A stretch of 43,083 bases of DNA, taken from Acidobacteriaceae bacterium (GTDB lineage: Bacteria; Acidobacteriota; Terriglobia; Terriglobales; Acidobacteriaceae). The notes beneath the pieces are model-generated. The model had not been told where the DNA came from and ran no database searches. It saw nothing but the letters and a program-made list of their open reading frames with translations. The position numbers were made by a program, and so were the translations under genes. The DNA is taken from positions 1-43,083 of the forward strand of contig DAIDLI010000173.1 of NCBI GenBank assembly GCA_027449545.1, read 5' to 3'. Positions 1 to 8,316 of this stretch are shown here, piece after piece (the stretch's first letter is position 1; each line of letters begins with the position of its first letter).

Positions 1-31
1 AAAAATATTCTCTCCATGCCCGAGATGCAGA

Positions 32-71
32 GTGCCCCAGGTCCCCTGCTTCTCGGGACCTGGGAGACCAC
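32..71. repeat. Dispersed GTGCCCCA-type hairpin (copy A)
   Basis: A perfect 10-bp inverted repeat, CCCAGGTCCC (36-45) against GGGACCTGGG (55-64), has a 9-nt loop. It is preceded by GTGC and followed by GGGAGACCAC. The same architecture recurs at 23411, 30195, 37270 and, in reverse, 37424. It lies upstream of the first gene and may act as a terminator for a gene outside the window. Confidence 0.8.
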
Positions 72-107
72 CGAGACCAACACAACATGGTTCTTCAGGA
101 ATGAATC

Positions 108-1760
108 GTGAGCAATTGGAGAATACTTTCCTCCGCCGAGATGCAGGCCTGCGATCGCGCCACCGTGGAGCAGTTCGGCGTTGGCTCCTTCGATCTGATG
201 CGCGCCGCGTCCGCGGCAGTGGCGGAGTTTGCGCGCAGCCATTTTCCGCGCGCGCGTAAGATCACCGTCCTGTGCGGCCGCGGGAACAACGGTGGCGACG
301 GCATGTTGGCCGCGCGCCTGCTCGCGGAGGCCGGGCTTGAGGTGACCGCGTTTCTGCTCGGAGACCCCGCCAGCCTGGCGGGCGATGCCGCGGAGGCGTG
401 GAAGCTCCTGACCGGCACTCCTCAAATCCAAATCCACATCATCTCCACTGAGCAGGAACTCGACCAGCACCGCGCAGCTTTTCAGGCCGACCTGCTCATC
501 GATGCGCTGGTGGGCACGGGTTTTCAACCGCCTCTGCGTGGCCTGCCGCTTCTCGCAATCGAATTGCTGCGCGCCGCTCCCACAAACATCCTCGCCGTCG
601 ATCTGCCCTCCGGCTGGCCGGCGGACGAAACCAGCGCCTCCTTCGACGGTCCCGTCTGCCCGGCCGATGCGGTGGTTACCTTCACCGCGCCCAAGCCCGC
701 GCATGTCTTTGGCCACCTCACCCGCTCCTGGGATCAGCCGGTCGTCGTTGCGCCCATCGGCTCGCCGGAGCAGGCGATCATCTCCTCCCTCGACCTGCAC
801 TGGGCCGGCGCCGCGCTCGAACTGGTACAGCGCCCCCGCGGAGCCGAGAGCAACAAAGGCAACTTCGGCCATGTCCTGGCAGTTGGCGGCAGCTTCGGCG
901 CGGCAGGCGGAAAGGCCGGCGCACCCGCCATGGTGGGCATGGCGGCTCTCCGCTCCGGAGCGGGACTGGTCACCGTTGCGGTTCCCGAGCCGGCGCTCGT
1001 TCCGGTTGCCTGTTTTGCGCCGGAGTTGATGACCTGGCCTCTGGCCGCGACTGCGCAAGGCTGCCTCCGGCCCCAGCAACTGCCCCCGGAACTCCTCAAG
1101 GGTAAGACGGTTCTGGCCATTGGCCCCGGCATCGGTCAGGCGCCCGAGACGGCGGAGTTTGTCTGCGATTTGCTCACGCAGACGCGCATGCCCGCGGTTC
1201 TCGACGCCGACGCTTTAAACATCCTCGCCGCCCGGACGGAGCTGCTGCCTCGCATTGCCGCGGACCGCACCGTCGTCCTCACGCCCCATCCCGGCGAGAT
1301 GGCGCGCCTGGCCGGCATCTCTACCGCCGAGGTGCAGGCAAACCGGCTGGAGTGCGCCCGCGACTTCTCCCGCCGCAATGGGGTGATTCTCGTGCTCAAA
1401 GGAGCGCGCACCCTCATCGCCCACCCCGACGGCCGGATCGCCGTGAATACCAGCGGAAATCCGGCCATGGCCAAAGGCGGCAGTGGCGATCTGCTTACGG
1501 GCATGGTTGCCGGCCTGCTCGCCCAGCATCCGCAGCAAGCCGACCGCGCCGTCGAGGCCGCCGTGTATTTACACGGACTTGCAGCGGATTTCGCGGTGCG
1601 CGCGGCCGACCAACATACCCTTCTGGCCACCGACAGCCTCACCTTTCTGCCCCGCGCATTTCGGTACCCTGCTTTCCACGTTGGCAAAGACAGCGCGGAC
1701 AGGTATGTTTGGTTGCAGGGAGAGGTCGCGGGCCATGCGGCCTCGCGCGCATCGGAATGA
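108..1760 (+). CDS. nnr: Bifunctional NAD(P)H-hydrate epimerase / ADP-dependent NAD(P)H-hydrate dehydratase
   Basis: A 550-residue fusion of the two enzymes that repair hydrated NADH and NADPH in the cytoplasm. The N-terminal YjeF_N epimerase domain (about 1-215) carries the GRGNNGGDG motif at 57-65. The C-terminal ribokinase-like dehydratase domain carries GPGIG, LDADALN, LTPHPGEMARL and the terminal GGSGD motif, with the likely catalytic Asp at about 461. Length fits the bacterial fusion form. The start is GTG at 108; the nearby ATG at 101 is in another frame. The last roughly 35 residues, after the dehydratase domain, show no motif I recognise. It heads a plus-strand run with tsaE, a common pairing in bacteria. 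The second-domain assignment rests on motifs only but is strong. Confidence 0.93.
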   Translation: MSNWRILSSAEMQACDRATVEQFGVGSFDLMRAASAAVAEFARSHFPRARKITVLCGRGNNGGDGMLAARLLAEAGLEVTAFLLGDPASLAGDAAEAWKLLTGTPQIQIHIISTEQELDQHRAAFQADLLIDALVGTGFQPPLRGLPLLAIELLRAAPTNILAVDLPSGWPADETSASFDGPVCPADAVVTFTAPKPAHVFGHLTRSWDQPVVVAPIGSPEQAIISSLDLHWAGAALELVQRPRGAESNKGNFGHVLAVGGSFGAAGGKAGAPAMVGMAALRSGAGLVTVAVPEPALVPVACFAPELMTWPLAATAQGCLRPQQLPPELLKGKTVLAIGPGIGQAPETAEFVCDLLTQTRMPAVLDADALNILAARTELLPRIAADRTVVLTPHPGEMARLAGISTAEVQANRLECARDFSRRNGVILVLKGARTLIAHPDGRIAVNTSGNPAMAKGGSGDLLTGMVAGLLAQHPQQADRAVEAAVYLHGLAADFAVRAADQHTLLATDSLTFLPRAFRYPAFHVGKDSADRYVWLQGEVAGHAASRASE

Positions 1761-1792
1761 CTGCGCGTCCCCCCGCGTACGAGGAACAAGCA

Positions 1793-2266
1793 ATGACCGA
1801 AACCGCAGCGGCAGCGGAAGGCAGGATCCACGAGTTCACCACCCAGAGTGGCGCCGACACCATCGAGGTCGGCCGCCAGTTGGTGCGCCTGCTCAATCCG
1901 CCTCAGCTTTTGCTGCTGCGTGGAGAGCTCGGCACCGGCAAGACCACGCTGGTGAAGGGAATTGTCCAGGCCCTCGATGCCGCCGAGCCGGACGAGGTCA
2001 CCAGCCCCACCTTCACGCTGCTGCATGAGTACGAAGGCGTTCGCGACGGCCAGCCCATCAAGCTCTATCACCTCGATGTCTACCGGCTCGATAGCGAGCG
2101 CCAGCTTGAAACCCTCGGCCTCGACGACCTGCTCACTCCCGACGCGCTGGTGCTGGTCGAGTGGGGGGACAAGTTCAAAAGCATCCGCAAGCGCGCTACC
2201 GGCGAGATCGCCATCGCCCTGGCCGGCGGAGATGCCCGCAAGATCACCGTCACGCTCAAGGAGTAG
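1793..2266 (+). CDS. tsaE: tRNA threonylcarbamoyladenosine biosynthesis ATPase TsaE
   Basis: A 157-residue P-loop ATPase that works with TsaB and TsaD to make t6A at position 37 of ANN-decoding tRNAs. The Walker A motif GELGTGKT sits at about 44-51. The family signatures SPTFTLLHEY, HLDVYRL and LVEWGDKF follow in order. The ATG at 1793 is chosen because GAGGA lies 7 nt upstream. An in-frame ATG at 1757 overlaps the nnr stop (ATGA) but lacks a ribosome site; it would add 12 residues. Translational coupling to nnr remains possible through that upstream start. Confidence 0.95.
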   Translation: MTETAAAAEGRIHEFTTQSGADTIEVGRQLVRLLNPPQLLLLRGELGTGKTTLVKGIVQALDAAEPDEVTSPTFTLLHEYEGVRDGQPIKLYHLDVYRLDSERQLETLGLDDLLTPDALVLVEWGDKFKSIRKRATGEIAIALAGGDARKITVTLKE

Positions 2267-2268
2267 CT

Positions 2269-2856
2269 TTGCTTCCCCGGCAGATCGCCTGGCTCCAGGC
2301 CGTTACCATCCTCTGGATGGTCGCGGAGTGTGCCGTCTCGCTTCGCGCCGCGGTACAGGCACACAGCGCGGCGCTTCTGGCCTTCGGGGCCGACAGCCTT
2401 ATTGAACTGCTCTCCGCGATTGTGGTGCTTCTCCAGTTCATCCCCCGCTTTCCTCTTCGCAAGCCGCAAGCCGAACGCGCGGCTGCCATTCTGCTCATGG
2501 TTCTCGCCGTGGCTATCGTCTGGATCGCCGCGTCCTCCTGGCGCCGGCAAGTCGAGCCAAGCCCACTCGGTATAGCCATTACCGCGCTGGCCCTGATCGT
2601 CATGCCGGTTCTTGCCGCGCTCAAAAGGCGCCAGGCCCGCATTCTCAACAATCGGGTCCTTGCCGCTGATGCCACGCAGTCCGCCACCTGTTCCTGGCTC
2701 GCGGCGGTCACACTTGCCGGCTTGGCCATCAACTCCGTATGGCACATTCCCTGGGTGGACTCGGTGGCTGCTCTGGCGGCGGTCCCCATCCTTCTGGTGG
2801 AAGGGCGGCGTACCTGGCGCGGTGATCCCTGTTCCTGCGGGTGCGCGGCGAGCTGA
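2269..2856 (+). CDS. Cation-diffusion-facilitator-like membrane protein without cytoplasmic domain
   Basis: A 195-residue, very hydrophobic protein with about six membrane segments, resembling only the transmembrane part of CDF metal exporters. The TTG start at 2269 has AAGGAG 5 nt upstream and lies 2 nt after the tsaE stop, so the two are probably co-translated. In the segment corresponding to CDF TM5, the usual HxxxD metal site reads QSATC (GADSLIE earlier stands for the TM2 site), so canonical zinc ligands are not preserved. The C-terminus ends in a cysteine-rich tail, CSCGC. The usual roughly 90-residue C-terminal regulatory domain of CDF proteins is absent. Transport of a metal cation is inferred from the fold only; the substrate is unknown. 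Confidence 0.7.
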   Translation: MLPRQIAWLQAVTILWMVAECAVSLRAAVQAHSAALLAFGADSLIELLSAIVVLLQFIPRFPLRKPQAERAAAILLMVLAVAIVWIAASSWRRQVEPSPLGIAITALALIVMPVLAALKRRQARILNNRVLAADATQSATCSWLAAVTLAGLAINSVWHIPWVDSVAALAAVPILLVEGRRTWRGDPCSCGCAAS

Positions 2857-2938
2857 AACAGCACCGCGCCGCAACCTGCCTCCTCGCTGTGTGCAGGCAG
2901 TCATCTGCGGCGTCTGGGACTGGTACTCTGCCCATAGC

Positions 2939-3874
2939 ATGCAACGCATTCCTTTCGCCGAAGTTCACCAGGCTCTGGCCCGCATCCTTGCCGGTCTTGG
3001 TTTCACGGCTCCGCGCGCTGAGTTCTGCGCCAGCCTCTTTGCTGAGACCACCCGCGACGGCGTCTACACCCACGGCCTGCAACGCTTTCCCCGTTTCGTT
3101 CGCACCATCCGCAATGGCAGCGTCGATCCCTCCGCCGAGCCGGTGCTGCAGGTGGGCATGGGCGCTCTCGAACGCTGGGATGGATGTTCCGGGCCAGGCA
3201 ATCTCAACGCCTGGGCGGCCATGGAACGCGCCATGGAGCTTGCCCGAGGGCAGGGAATCGGCTGCGTCGCGCTGGCCAACACCAATCACTGGATGCGCGG
3301 CGGCACGTACGGCTGGCAGGCTGCCGAGGCCGGCTTTCTCGCCATCTGCTGGACCAATACCATGCCCAATCTTCCCCCCTGGGGTGGCATCGATCCGGCT
3401 ATTGGCAACAATCCCCTGGTCCTGGCCGCGCCCCGCCCGGAAGGTCCAGTGGTTTTGGATATCGCCATGTCGCAATTCTCCTATGGCGCGATTGAGAGCC
3501 ACCGCAGGCGCGGCGAAATGCTCCCCGTCGATGGCGGATTCGATACCGAGGGAAACCTCACCCGCGATCCGGCAGCCATCGAACGCTCCCAGCGCGCCCT
3601 CCCCATCGGCTACTGGAAGGGCTCCGGACTCTCGGTCCTGCTGGATATGTTCGCCGCCGTGCTGACCCTCGGCCGGTCCACACACCAGATTCCGGCCGAT
3701 TCGCTGCGCGAGACCGGCGTCTCCCAGATCTTCCTCGCCTTCCGCCCGGAATCCGGCGAGCAGGCCGCCCGCATCGCCGGCGAGATCGTTGCGTCCATCC
3801 ACGCCTGTGCGCCGGCGCAACCCGGCTCCCGTGTCCGCTATCCCGGAGAGCAGACCCTGCGCATTCGCGAATAG
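2939..3874 (+). CDS. yiaK: 2,3-diketo-L-gulonate reductase-type (Ldh_2 family) dehydrogenase, C-terminus cut by an amber codon
   Basis: A 311-residue NAD(P)-dependent oxidoreductase of the malate/L-lactate dehydrogenase (Ldh_2) family. It matches E. coli YiaK from memory along its length: GVYTHGLQRFPRF, GNLNAWAAMERAMELA, NTNHWMRGGTYGWQAAE, ICWTNT, VDGGFDTEGNLT and GYWKGSGLSVLLDM. The likely role is reduction of 2,3-diketo-L-gulonate or a related keto acid. The ATG at 2939 aligns with the family start. The frame stops at TAG 3872-3874, about 19 residues before the family's usual end, and the missing C-terminal codons are still present in frame (next entry). Fold and active site lie upstream of the break, so activity may or may not survive. 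Confidence 0.85.
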   Translation: MQRIPFAEVHQALARILAGLGFTAPRAEFCASLFAETTRDGVYTHGLQRFPRFVRTIRNGSVDPSAEPVLQVGMGALERWDGCSGPGNLNAWAAMERAMELARGQGIGCVALANTNHWMRGGTYGWQAAEAGFLAICWTNTMPNLPPWGGIDPAIGNNPLVLAAPRPEGPVVLDIAMSQFSYGAIESHRRRGEMLPVDGGFDTEGNLTRDPAAIERSQRALPIGYWKGSGLSVLLDMFAAVLTLGRSTHQIPADSLRETGVSQIFLAFRPESGEQAARIAGEIVASIHACAPAQPGSRVRYPGEQTLRIRE

Positions 3875-3934
3875 AACCTGCGCCTGGGCCTACCCGTTGC
3901 TCCCGAGCTCTGGCAGGAGATCCAGGCGATTTAG
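3875..3934 (+). other. Detached in-frame C-terminal codons of the yiaK-type gene
   Basis: Reading on in frame past TAG 3872 gives NLRLGLPVAPELWQEIQAI and then TAG at 3932-3934. The ending LWQEIQAI resembles the usual YiaK-family end (VWAKIQAL in E. coli, from memory). A single-base change of CAG or GAG to TAG explains the truncation. Alternatives are a sequencing error or amber readthrough. Confidence 0.75.
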
Positions 3935-3964
3935 TTCCCTAGGGAACCTTGTGAGGACTATAAT
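3934..3964 (+). promoter_or_regulatory. Perfect 14-bp palindrome next to a TATAAT box
   Basis: GTTCCCTAGGGAAC (3934-3947) is a perfect palindrome. It is followed 11 nt later by a consensus TATAAT (3959-3964), about 37 nt before the diguanylate cyclase ATG. No TTGACA is seen; the palindrome occupies the -35 position. This suggests a regulated promoter with a dimeric protein bound over -35, which is inference. Confidence 0.5.
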
Positions 3965-4001
3965 TGCCGCGATCAAGTTACAACCAAGATCCGGCGCGTG
4001 A

Positions 4002-5219
4002 ATGGACTACGGGACCTTTTTCCTCACGAACATCGCCACTGTTACCGTCTTCGCGGTATCGATGTGCGTCCTTGCCTGGTATAACCGCCGCGTCGCCGGA
4101 ATGATTTGGTTTGCCGGCGCCCTGATCACGGGTTTGGCCAAGCTCGTCCTCCAGGGCTTGGAGGGCAAGCTGCCTCCTTTCTATACCGACTTGCCGGCCA
4201 ACGAACTCTATTTCATCTCCTTCATGATGCAGTGGATGGGGCTGCGCTGGTTCGTGGTGCGCAAGCGCTTGCCGAATCCCGCGCCCTGGATCCTCGCTGC
4301 AATCATCGTGATTGCGTATCCCGTGATGTTCCTCGCCAGGATTCCGTACAGCGCCAACGTTCTCAATGTCCCCTTCGTCTTCCTTTGCGGCGCGACTGCC
4401 TGGATGCTACTGAGATACGGGCGCGATGCCTTCCTGACCATCTCCCGCGTCACCGGAGCGATCCTGATCGGCCAGATGACGGTCGCCGCCTATCGCGCTG
4501 TCCTGACCAACGAGATCTACCCGCGGCCGTGGAAGACCGTCTATGCGCAGGCTGACCCGCGCTGGGATTACTCACTCGCCGCAGGCGCGTTCCTGGCGGC
4601 TTGCATGGTGATGTGCGAGCTTTGGTTCCTGGTCACAGAACTGAGGCGGGAGCTGGCCGCGCAGGTGCGCACGGATCCACTGACCGGAGCCCTCAATCGC
4701 AGAGGCATGGAAGAGGCCGCCGCGCGGGAGACGGCGCGCAGCGTCCGTCACGGCTATCCCTTGTGCATGGTCATGATCGACATCGACCAGTTCAAGCGGC
4801 TCAACGACAGCCGCGGCCACGCCGCCGGCGACCGTGCCTTGCAGGCCCTCGTCAACCTCGTCAAGGCGCATCTGCGGAGTCAGGATGTGCTGGCGCGCAC
4901 CGGCGGGGAAGAGTTCGCGGTGTTGCTGCCCGATACGCCGGTTGCGGGCGCTTTGCTGGTGGCCGAGCGCGTCCGTCGCGATGTGGAACAGCTTGAAATC
5001 GCCTTCGACAGCGGTCCGATTCGCTTTACCATCAGCGCCGGGCTGGCTCCGTTCCATCCCGCGCATGGATTCGAAACCATGATGCGCCACGCCGACGCAG
5101 CCATGTACGCGGCCAAGGAGAATGGCCGCAACCAGGTGCTCACTTACTCGGCTCGGGAGCATGTGGCAGAACACTGGGCAGCCAACGGATCGAATCCACC
5201 CGCCCTGGCTTCCGGCTAG
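4002..5219 (+). CDS. Membrane-bound diguanylate cyclase (GGEEF)
   Basis: A 405-residue protein that makes cyclic di-GMP from two GTP. Residues 1 to about 212 hold six or seven hydrophobic segments, a membrane sensor of no family I can name. The GGDEF domain starts at RTDPLTGALNRRG (about 223). The active-site loop is GGEEF at 301-305, an accepted variant. An inhibitory I-site RSQD (292-295) lies 5 residues upstream, so product feedback is likely. It has a plausible promoter of its own (palindrome and TATAAT, 3934-3964). It faces fabI convergently, with only 12 nt between the stops. Confidence 0.92.
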   Translation: MDYGTFFLTNIATVTVFAVSMCVLAWYNRRVAGMIWFAGALITGLAKLVLQGLEGKLPPFYTDLPANELYFISFMMQWMGLRWFVVRKRLPNPAPWILAAIIVIAYPVMFLARIPYSANVLNVPFVFLCGATAWMLLRYGRDAFLTISRVTGAILIGQMTVAAYRAVLTNEIYPRPWKTVYAQADPRWDYSLAAGAFLAACMVMCELWFLVTELRRELAAQVRTDPLTGALNRRGMEEAAARETARSVRHGYPLCMVMIDIDQFKRLNDSRGHAAGDRALQALVNLVKAHLRSQDVLARTGGEEFAVLLPDTPVAGALLVAERVRRDVEQLEIAFDSGPIRFTISAGLAPFHPAHGFETMMRHADAAMYAAKENGRNQVLTYSAREHVAEHWAANGSNPPALASG

Positions 5220-5231
5220 CAGGGCTTCTTT

Positions 5232-5999
5232 TCAGAAGCCCATGATGTTATAGCCGCAATCCACATAGAGGGTTTCGCCGGTGACGGCGCTCGACAGGTC
5301 GCTGGCAAGATAGAGTGCGGTTCCGCCAACCTCGAGCTGGTCCACGTTGCGGTGCAGGGGAGCGCGCTGCTCATGCATCTTCAGCATGTCGCCCAGCGCT
5401 CCGACGCCCCGCGCCGCCAGCGTTTTGATCGGGCCCGCGGAGATGGCATTCACGCGGATATTCTTCTGGCCCAGATCCCAGGCCAGGTAGCGCACGCACG
5501 ACTCCAGCGACGCCTTGGCCAATGCCATCACGTTATAGTGCGGCACCACCTTCTCGGCGGCGTAGTAGCTCAGCGTCATGATGCTCCCGCCGTCCGTCAT
5601 CAGCGGCGCCGCACCGCGGCTCACCGCGATCAGCGAATACACGCTCACATCGTGGGCGATGCGGAATCCGTCGCGGCTGGTGTTGATGAACTCGCCGCGA
5701 AGATCCTCGGCAGGCGCGTAGGCTACGGCATGCACCAGCGTGTGCAGCTTGCCGTACTTTTGCTTGAGCTGGGCAAACAGGCTGTCGATCTCCTGGTCGC
5801 TCGAGACGTCGCACTGGAAGCCGCTGGCCCCGGGCAGTTCCTCGATCAGGCCCTCGGCCTCGGCGCGCATGCGCTCGTTCTGGTAGCAGATGGCCAGAGT
5901 GGCGCCGGCCGCGTGCAATTTTTGGGCGATACCCCATGCGATGGAACGCTTGTTGGCCAGCCCAAAGATTACGGCCGTTTTGCCCGACAGGTCGATCAT
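5232..5999 (-). CDS. fabI: Enoyl-[acyl-carrier-protein] reductase (NADH), FabI
   Basis: A 255-residue short-chain dehydrogenase relative that carries out the last reduction in each round of type II fatty acid elongation. FabI hallmarks are visible: the nucleotide-binding start GLANKRSIAWGIA, catalytic Tyr155 and Lys162 in HYNVMALAKASLE, and AISAGPIKTLAARG. It ends in the typical DCGYNIMGF. The start at 5999 (MIDLSGKT) matches the family; an upstream in-frame ATG at 6038 would add 13 residues of no known role. GGAGAG lies close upstream. It follows murI on the minus strand. Confidence 0.95.
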   Translation of the reverse strand: MIDLSGKTAVIFGLANKRSIAWGIAQKLHAAGATLAICYQNERMRAEAEGLIEELPGASGFQCDVSSDQEIDSLFAQLKQKYGKLHTLVHAVAYAPAEDLRGEFINTSRDGFRIAHDVSVYSLIAVSRGAAPLMTDGGSIMTLSYYAAEKVVPHYNVMALAKASLESCVRYLAWDLGQKNIRVNAISAGPIKTLAARGVGALGDMLKMHEQRAPLHRNVDQLEVGGTALYLASDLSSAVTGETLYVDCGYNIMGF

Positions 6000-6094
6000 T
6001 CTCTCCAAAGCCCTCCCAGCGCTTTCTTCATGAATCACAAGGAAAATTGGCGGAGCCGCCGCTTTTCAGGATAGCAGAGCGCTGGATGCGTTCT

Positions 6095-6937
6095 TTACCC
6101 GCCCAGGTCAATGAGTTCTACATCCCCCACCGGCCGTCCCAGGAACTTTGATCCCAGACGCTGGAACTTCTCCACCGAGTCGGTCGCGAAGCAGCGGATC
6201 GCGGGCGCCGATGCTGGTTCGCCCGAATCCGGGTCGCCGGCGCGCAGCAGCTTCGTCGCGGTATCGGCAGTGGACTCGGCCGAGTCGATCACCCGAATTC
6301 CGGCGCCCGCGCTCTGCGCGATGGTCTGCTCGATCAGCGGACGCAGCAGGGGATAGTGCGTGCATCCTAGCACCAGCGCATCAGGCTTCAGTCCTTCTGC
6401 TGCTGCCTGCGCCAGCAGTTCGTCCAGATAGATGCGCAGCACCTCGGCGGTGACCGGATGGTTGGTCCATCCCTCCTCCACCAGCGGAACCAGCAGCGGG
6501 CAAGCCTTTTCGATCGCGCGCATTCCGCGCGTCTCGCACGCGGCCGCGTAGGCATGGCTGCGCACGGTGGCATCGGTGGCGATCACCAGCACGTCGCCGC
6601 TCCTGGAGGTAGCGCGGGCCACCGCCGCTCCCGGTTCGATCACGCCCAGCACCGGCACCGTTACCGACTCGCGAATCGCGTCCAGAGCGAGCGCACTGGC
6701 TGTGTTGCAGGCGATGACCAGAAACTCCGCTCCCTGCTCCCGCGTTAGAAATTGCGCGCTCTGCGCGGCGTAGCGCGCGATGGTGCGCCGCGATTTCGAA
6801 CCATAGGGCAGCCTCGCCGTATCCCCGAGAAACACAAAGCGTGCCCGCGGGAAGCGGTGGATCAGCGCGCGCAGCACCGTCAGGCCCCCAAAGCCCGAAT
6901 CGAAGACGCCGATAGTGGGGGAATCGGTTCGGATCAC
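6095..6937 (-). CDS. murI: Glutamate racemase
   Basis: A 280-residue cofactor-independent racemase that makes D-glutamate for peptidoglycan. The paired catalytic cysteines are visible: Cys77 in IACNTASA and Cys192 in LGCTHYPLL. The N-terminal GVFDSGFGGLTVL motif is intact. The start is GTG, overlapping the GerMN stop as GTGA (6934-6937), with GGAG about 7 nt upstream, so translation is coupled. It is the last gene of a minus-strand set with an amidase and a GerMN protein, all with cell-wall themes. Confidence 0.96.
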   Translation of the reverse strand: MIRTDSPTIGVFDSGFGGLTVLRALIHRFPRARFVFLGDTARLPYGSKSRRTIARYAAQSAQFLTREQGAEFLVIACNTASALALDAIRESVTVPVLGVIEPGAAVARATSRSGDVLVIATDATVRSHAYAAACETRGMRAIEKACPLLVPLVEEGWTNHPVTAEVLRIYLDELLAQAAAEGLKPDALVLGCTHYPLLRPLIEQTIAQSAGAGIRVIDSAESTADTATKLLRAGDPDSGEPASAPAIRCFATDSVEKFQRLGSKFLGRPVGDVELIDLGG

Positions 6938-7578
6938 GAGACCGCTCCTTGGGCCTGCTCGAGATCGCGTGTCAGATACGTGCGGGTCAGGTCCGCGTGA
7001 CCGGCCAGCGTGGCTTTGGTCTCTCCGTCCACCAGGAACCGCACCTCCGTCACCTGCGGCAAGTTGGCGTGCAGCGTTGCGCAGATCGAGAGCAGCGTTA
7101 GGGTCTCGGTCTCGATGCCGGAGGGATGATGGGCCGCGAAGCCTCCGGAAAGATTCACGACTGCCGTCTCTTGGTCGCCTCTGTTTCCCATGGACGCGCC
7201 TTGCCCGCTCGGGGGTGCTGCGGCGGGCAGCAGGAAGACTTGCAGAATCGGGTCAGAGCCGCCCGTCACCGGATGCGAGGCCCCCGGCGCGGCATACAAA
7301 TCCAGCAGGCGGTCCAGAATCACCTTGGCCCGTTGTTGCGGGCTCGGCGGAAGCGGCAGCGAGAGCTCCCGCGCCTGCAACGTGTCGTCGGCGTCGCTGG
7401 CCACCATCAGGGTCGCCTGCTCCACCGGCGCTACCTGCGGCGCTTTGGTGGGCGCCGACACCTGCCCGGCCAGCAGACGCTGATGGGCGCGCTGGCGCAG
7501 ATGCCACAGCTCGGCCCCCATCCCCGCCGAGGCCAGCAGCAGAATCACGAACAAAATCTTCTGGTAGCGGGGGATCAT
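6934..7578 (-). CDS. GerMN domain protein, single membrane anchor
   Basis: A 214-residue protein with an N-terminal membrane anchor or uncleaved signal (about residues 6-22), a variable Pro/Ala-rich linker, and a GerMN domain in the second half, ending VTEVRFLVDGETKATLAGHADLTR. GerMN domains occur in Bacillus GerM and mycobacterial LpqB and are tied to cell-envelope assembly. The ATG at 7578 overlaps the amidase stop as ATGA; a start eight codons further up would lie inside the amidase. Its location between an amidase and murI suggests a periplasmic accessory role in peptidoglycan turnover. No enzymatic residues are apparent. Confidence 0.82.
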   Translation of the reverse strand: MIPRYQKILFVILLLASAGMGAELWHLRQRAHQRLLAGQVSAPTKAPQVAPVEQATLMVASDADDTLQARELSLPLPPSPQQRAKVILDRLLDLYAAPGASHPVTGGSDPILQVFLLPAAAPPSGQGASMGNRGDQETAVVNLSGGFAAHHPSGIETETLTLLSICATLHANLPQVTEVRFLVDGETKATLAGHADLTRTYLTRDLEQAQGAVS

Positions 7579-8312
7579 GGCCGGTGGTCCTCCGCGCGCC
7601 ACTCCAGCAATCCGGCTGCCAGGGCATCGGCCACCTGGTTCAGATAGGCTGGATCTTCCACGCTCGCCTTCGCCGCACTGGTGGACGAGGGCTGCTCCGG
7701 CGCAATCTCCACCGCTACGGCCGGGCAGGCCATGCTATCCACCGTGGTGAGGGCCGTCCGGCCCAGCGTGACCGTCATCCCGGCGTGCAGGAGCGCCGAG
7801 TTGAGCACGCCCGCCAGCGCCAGGCTGCGATCCACAAAGGTCGCCTGGGTGGTTTGCCAGGGCTGGAAACGCTCCGACCGCGCTGCCGGCAGGGAAGAGA
7901 TAAACAGGTGGACCCCGGCGCCGCTCATGGCCGCATGAAGGCTCAGGCACGCCTGCGCCAGCGCATGATTGGCGATCTCCGCCCGCTGTCCCGCGTCCAC
8001 GGTCGCATCGGATTCGCGCGTGGTCACCACGGCGATTCCCCGGGCCGCCAGCAGAGAACGAAGCTTTACGCTCAGCGTCAGCGTCAGGTTCTTTTCCGGA
8101 TTAGGCTTGCCAGCCGGGTCCGTCACCGTCGAGCCGGCATCGGCGCCTCCATGAGCGGCGTCGAGAACCACCACAAAACGGCCTGCGGGAGGGGCCGCCG
8201 ATTGCCCAGACCCACTTTGGCCGCCCAGCAGAGCGATGGCGCAAAGCAAGACCGCGATCCGGCGGATGCGCCGCAAGAAGAGGACGTGTGGCCCAGTCGC
8301 TGCCCGGAACAT
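7575..8312 (-). CDS. N-acetylmuramoyl-L-alanine amidase (Amidase_3 family)
   Basis: A 245-residue secreted zinc amidase that cleaves the bond between MurNAc and L-Ala in peptidoglycan. A signal peptide or anchor covers about residues 15-37. The zinc and catalytic residues can be assigned: His in LDAAHGGADAGS, Glu in NPEKNLTL, His in LSLHAAMSG and Glu in VAVEIAPEQ. The ATG at 8312 is preferred because GGAG lies 7 nt before it and it follows the DUF1015 stop by 4 nt. The in-frame ATG at 8330 has no ribosome site and overlaps DUF1015. It is coupled by ATGA to the GerMN gene downstream. Confidence 0.88.
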   Translation of the reverse strand: MFRAATGPHVLFLRRIRRIAVLLCAIALLGGQSGSGQSAAPPAGRFVVVLDAAHGGADAGSTVTDPAGKPNPEKNLTLTLSVKLRSLLAARGIAVVTTRESDATVDAGQRAEIANHALAQACLSLHAAMSGAGVHLFISSLPAARSERFQPWQTTQATFVDRSLALAGVLNSALLHAGMTVTLGRTALTTVDSMACPAVAVEIAPEQPSSTSAAKASVEDPAYLNQVADALAAGLLEWRAEDHRP

Positions 8313-8316
8313 CGGA

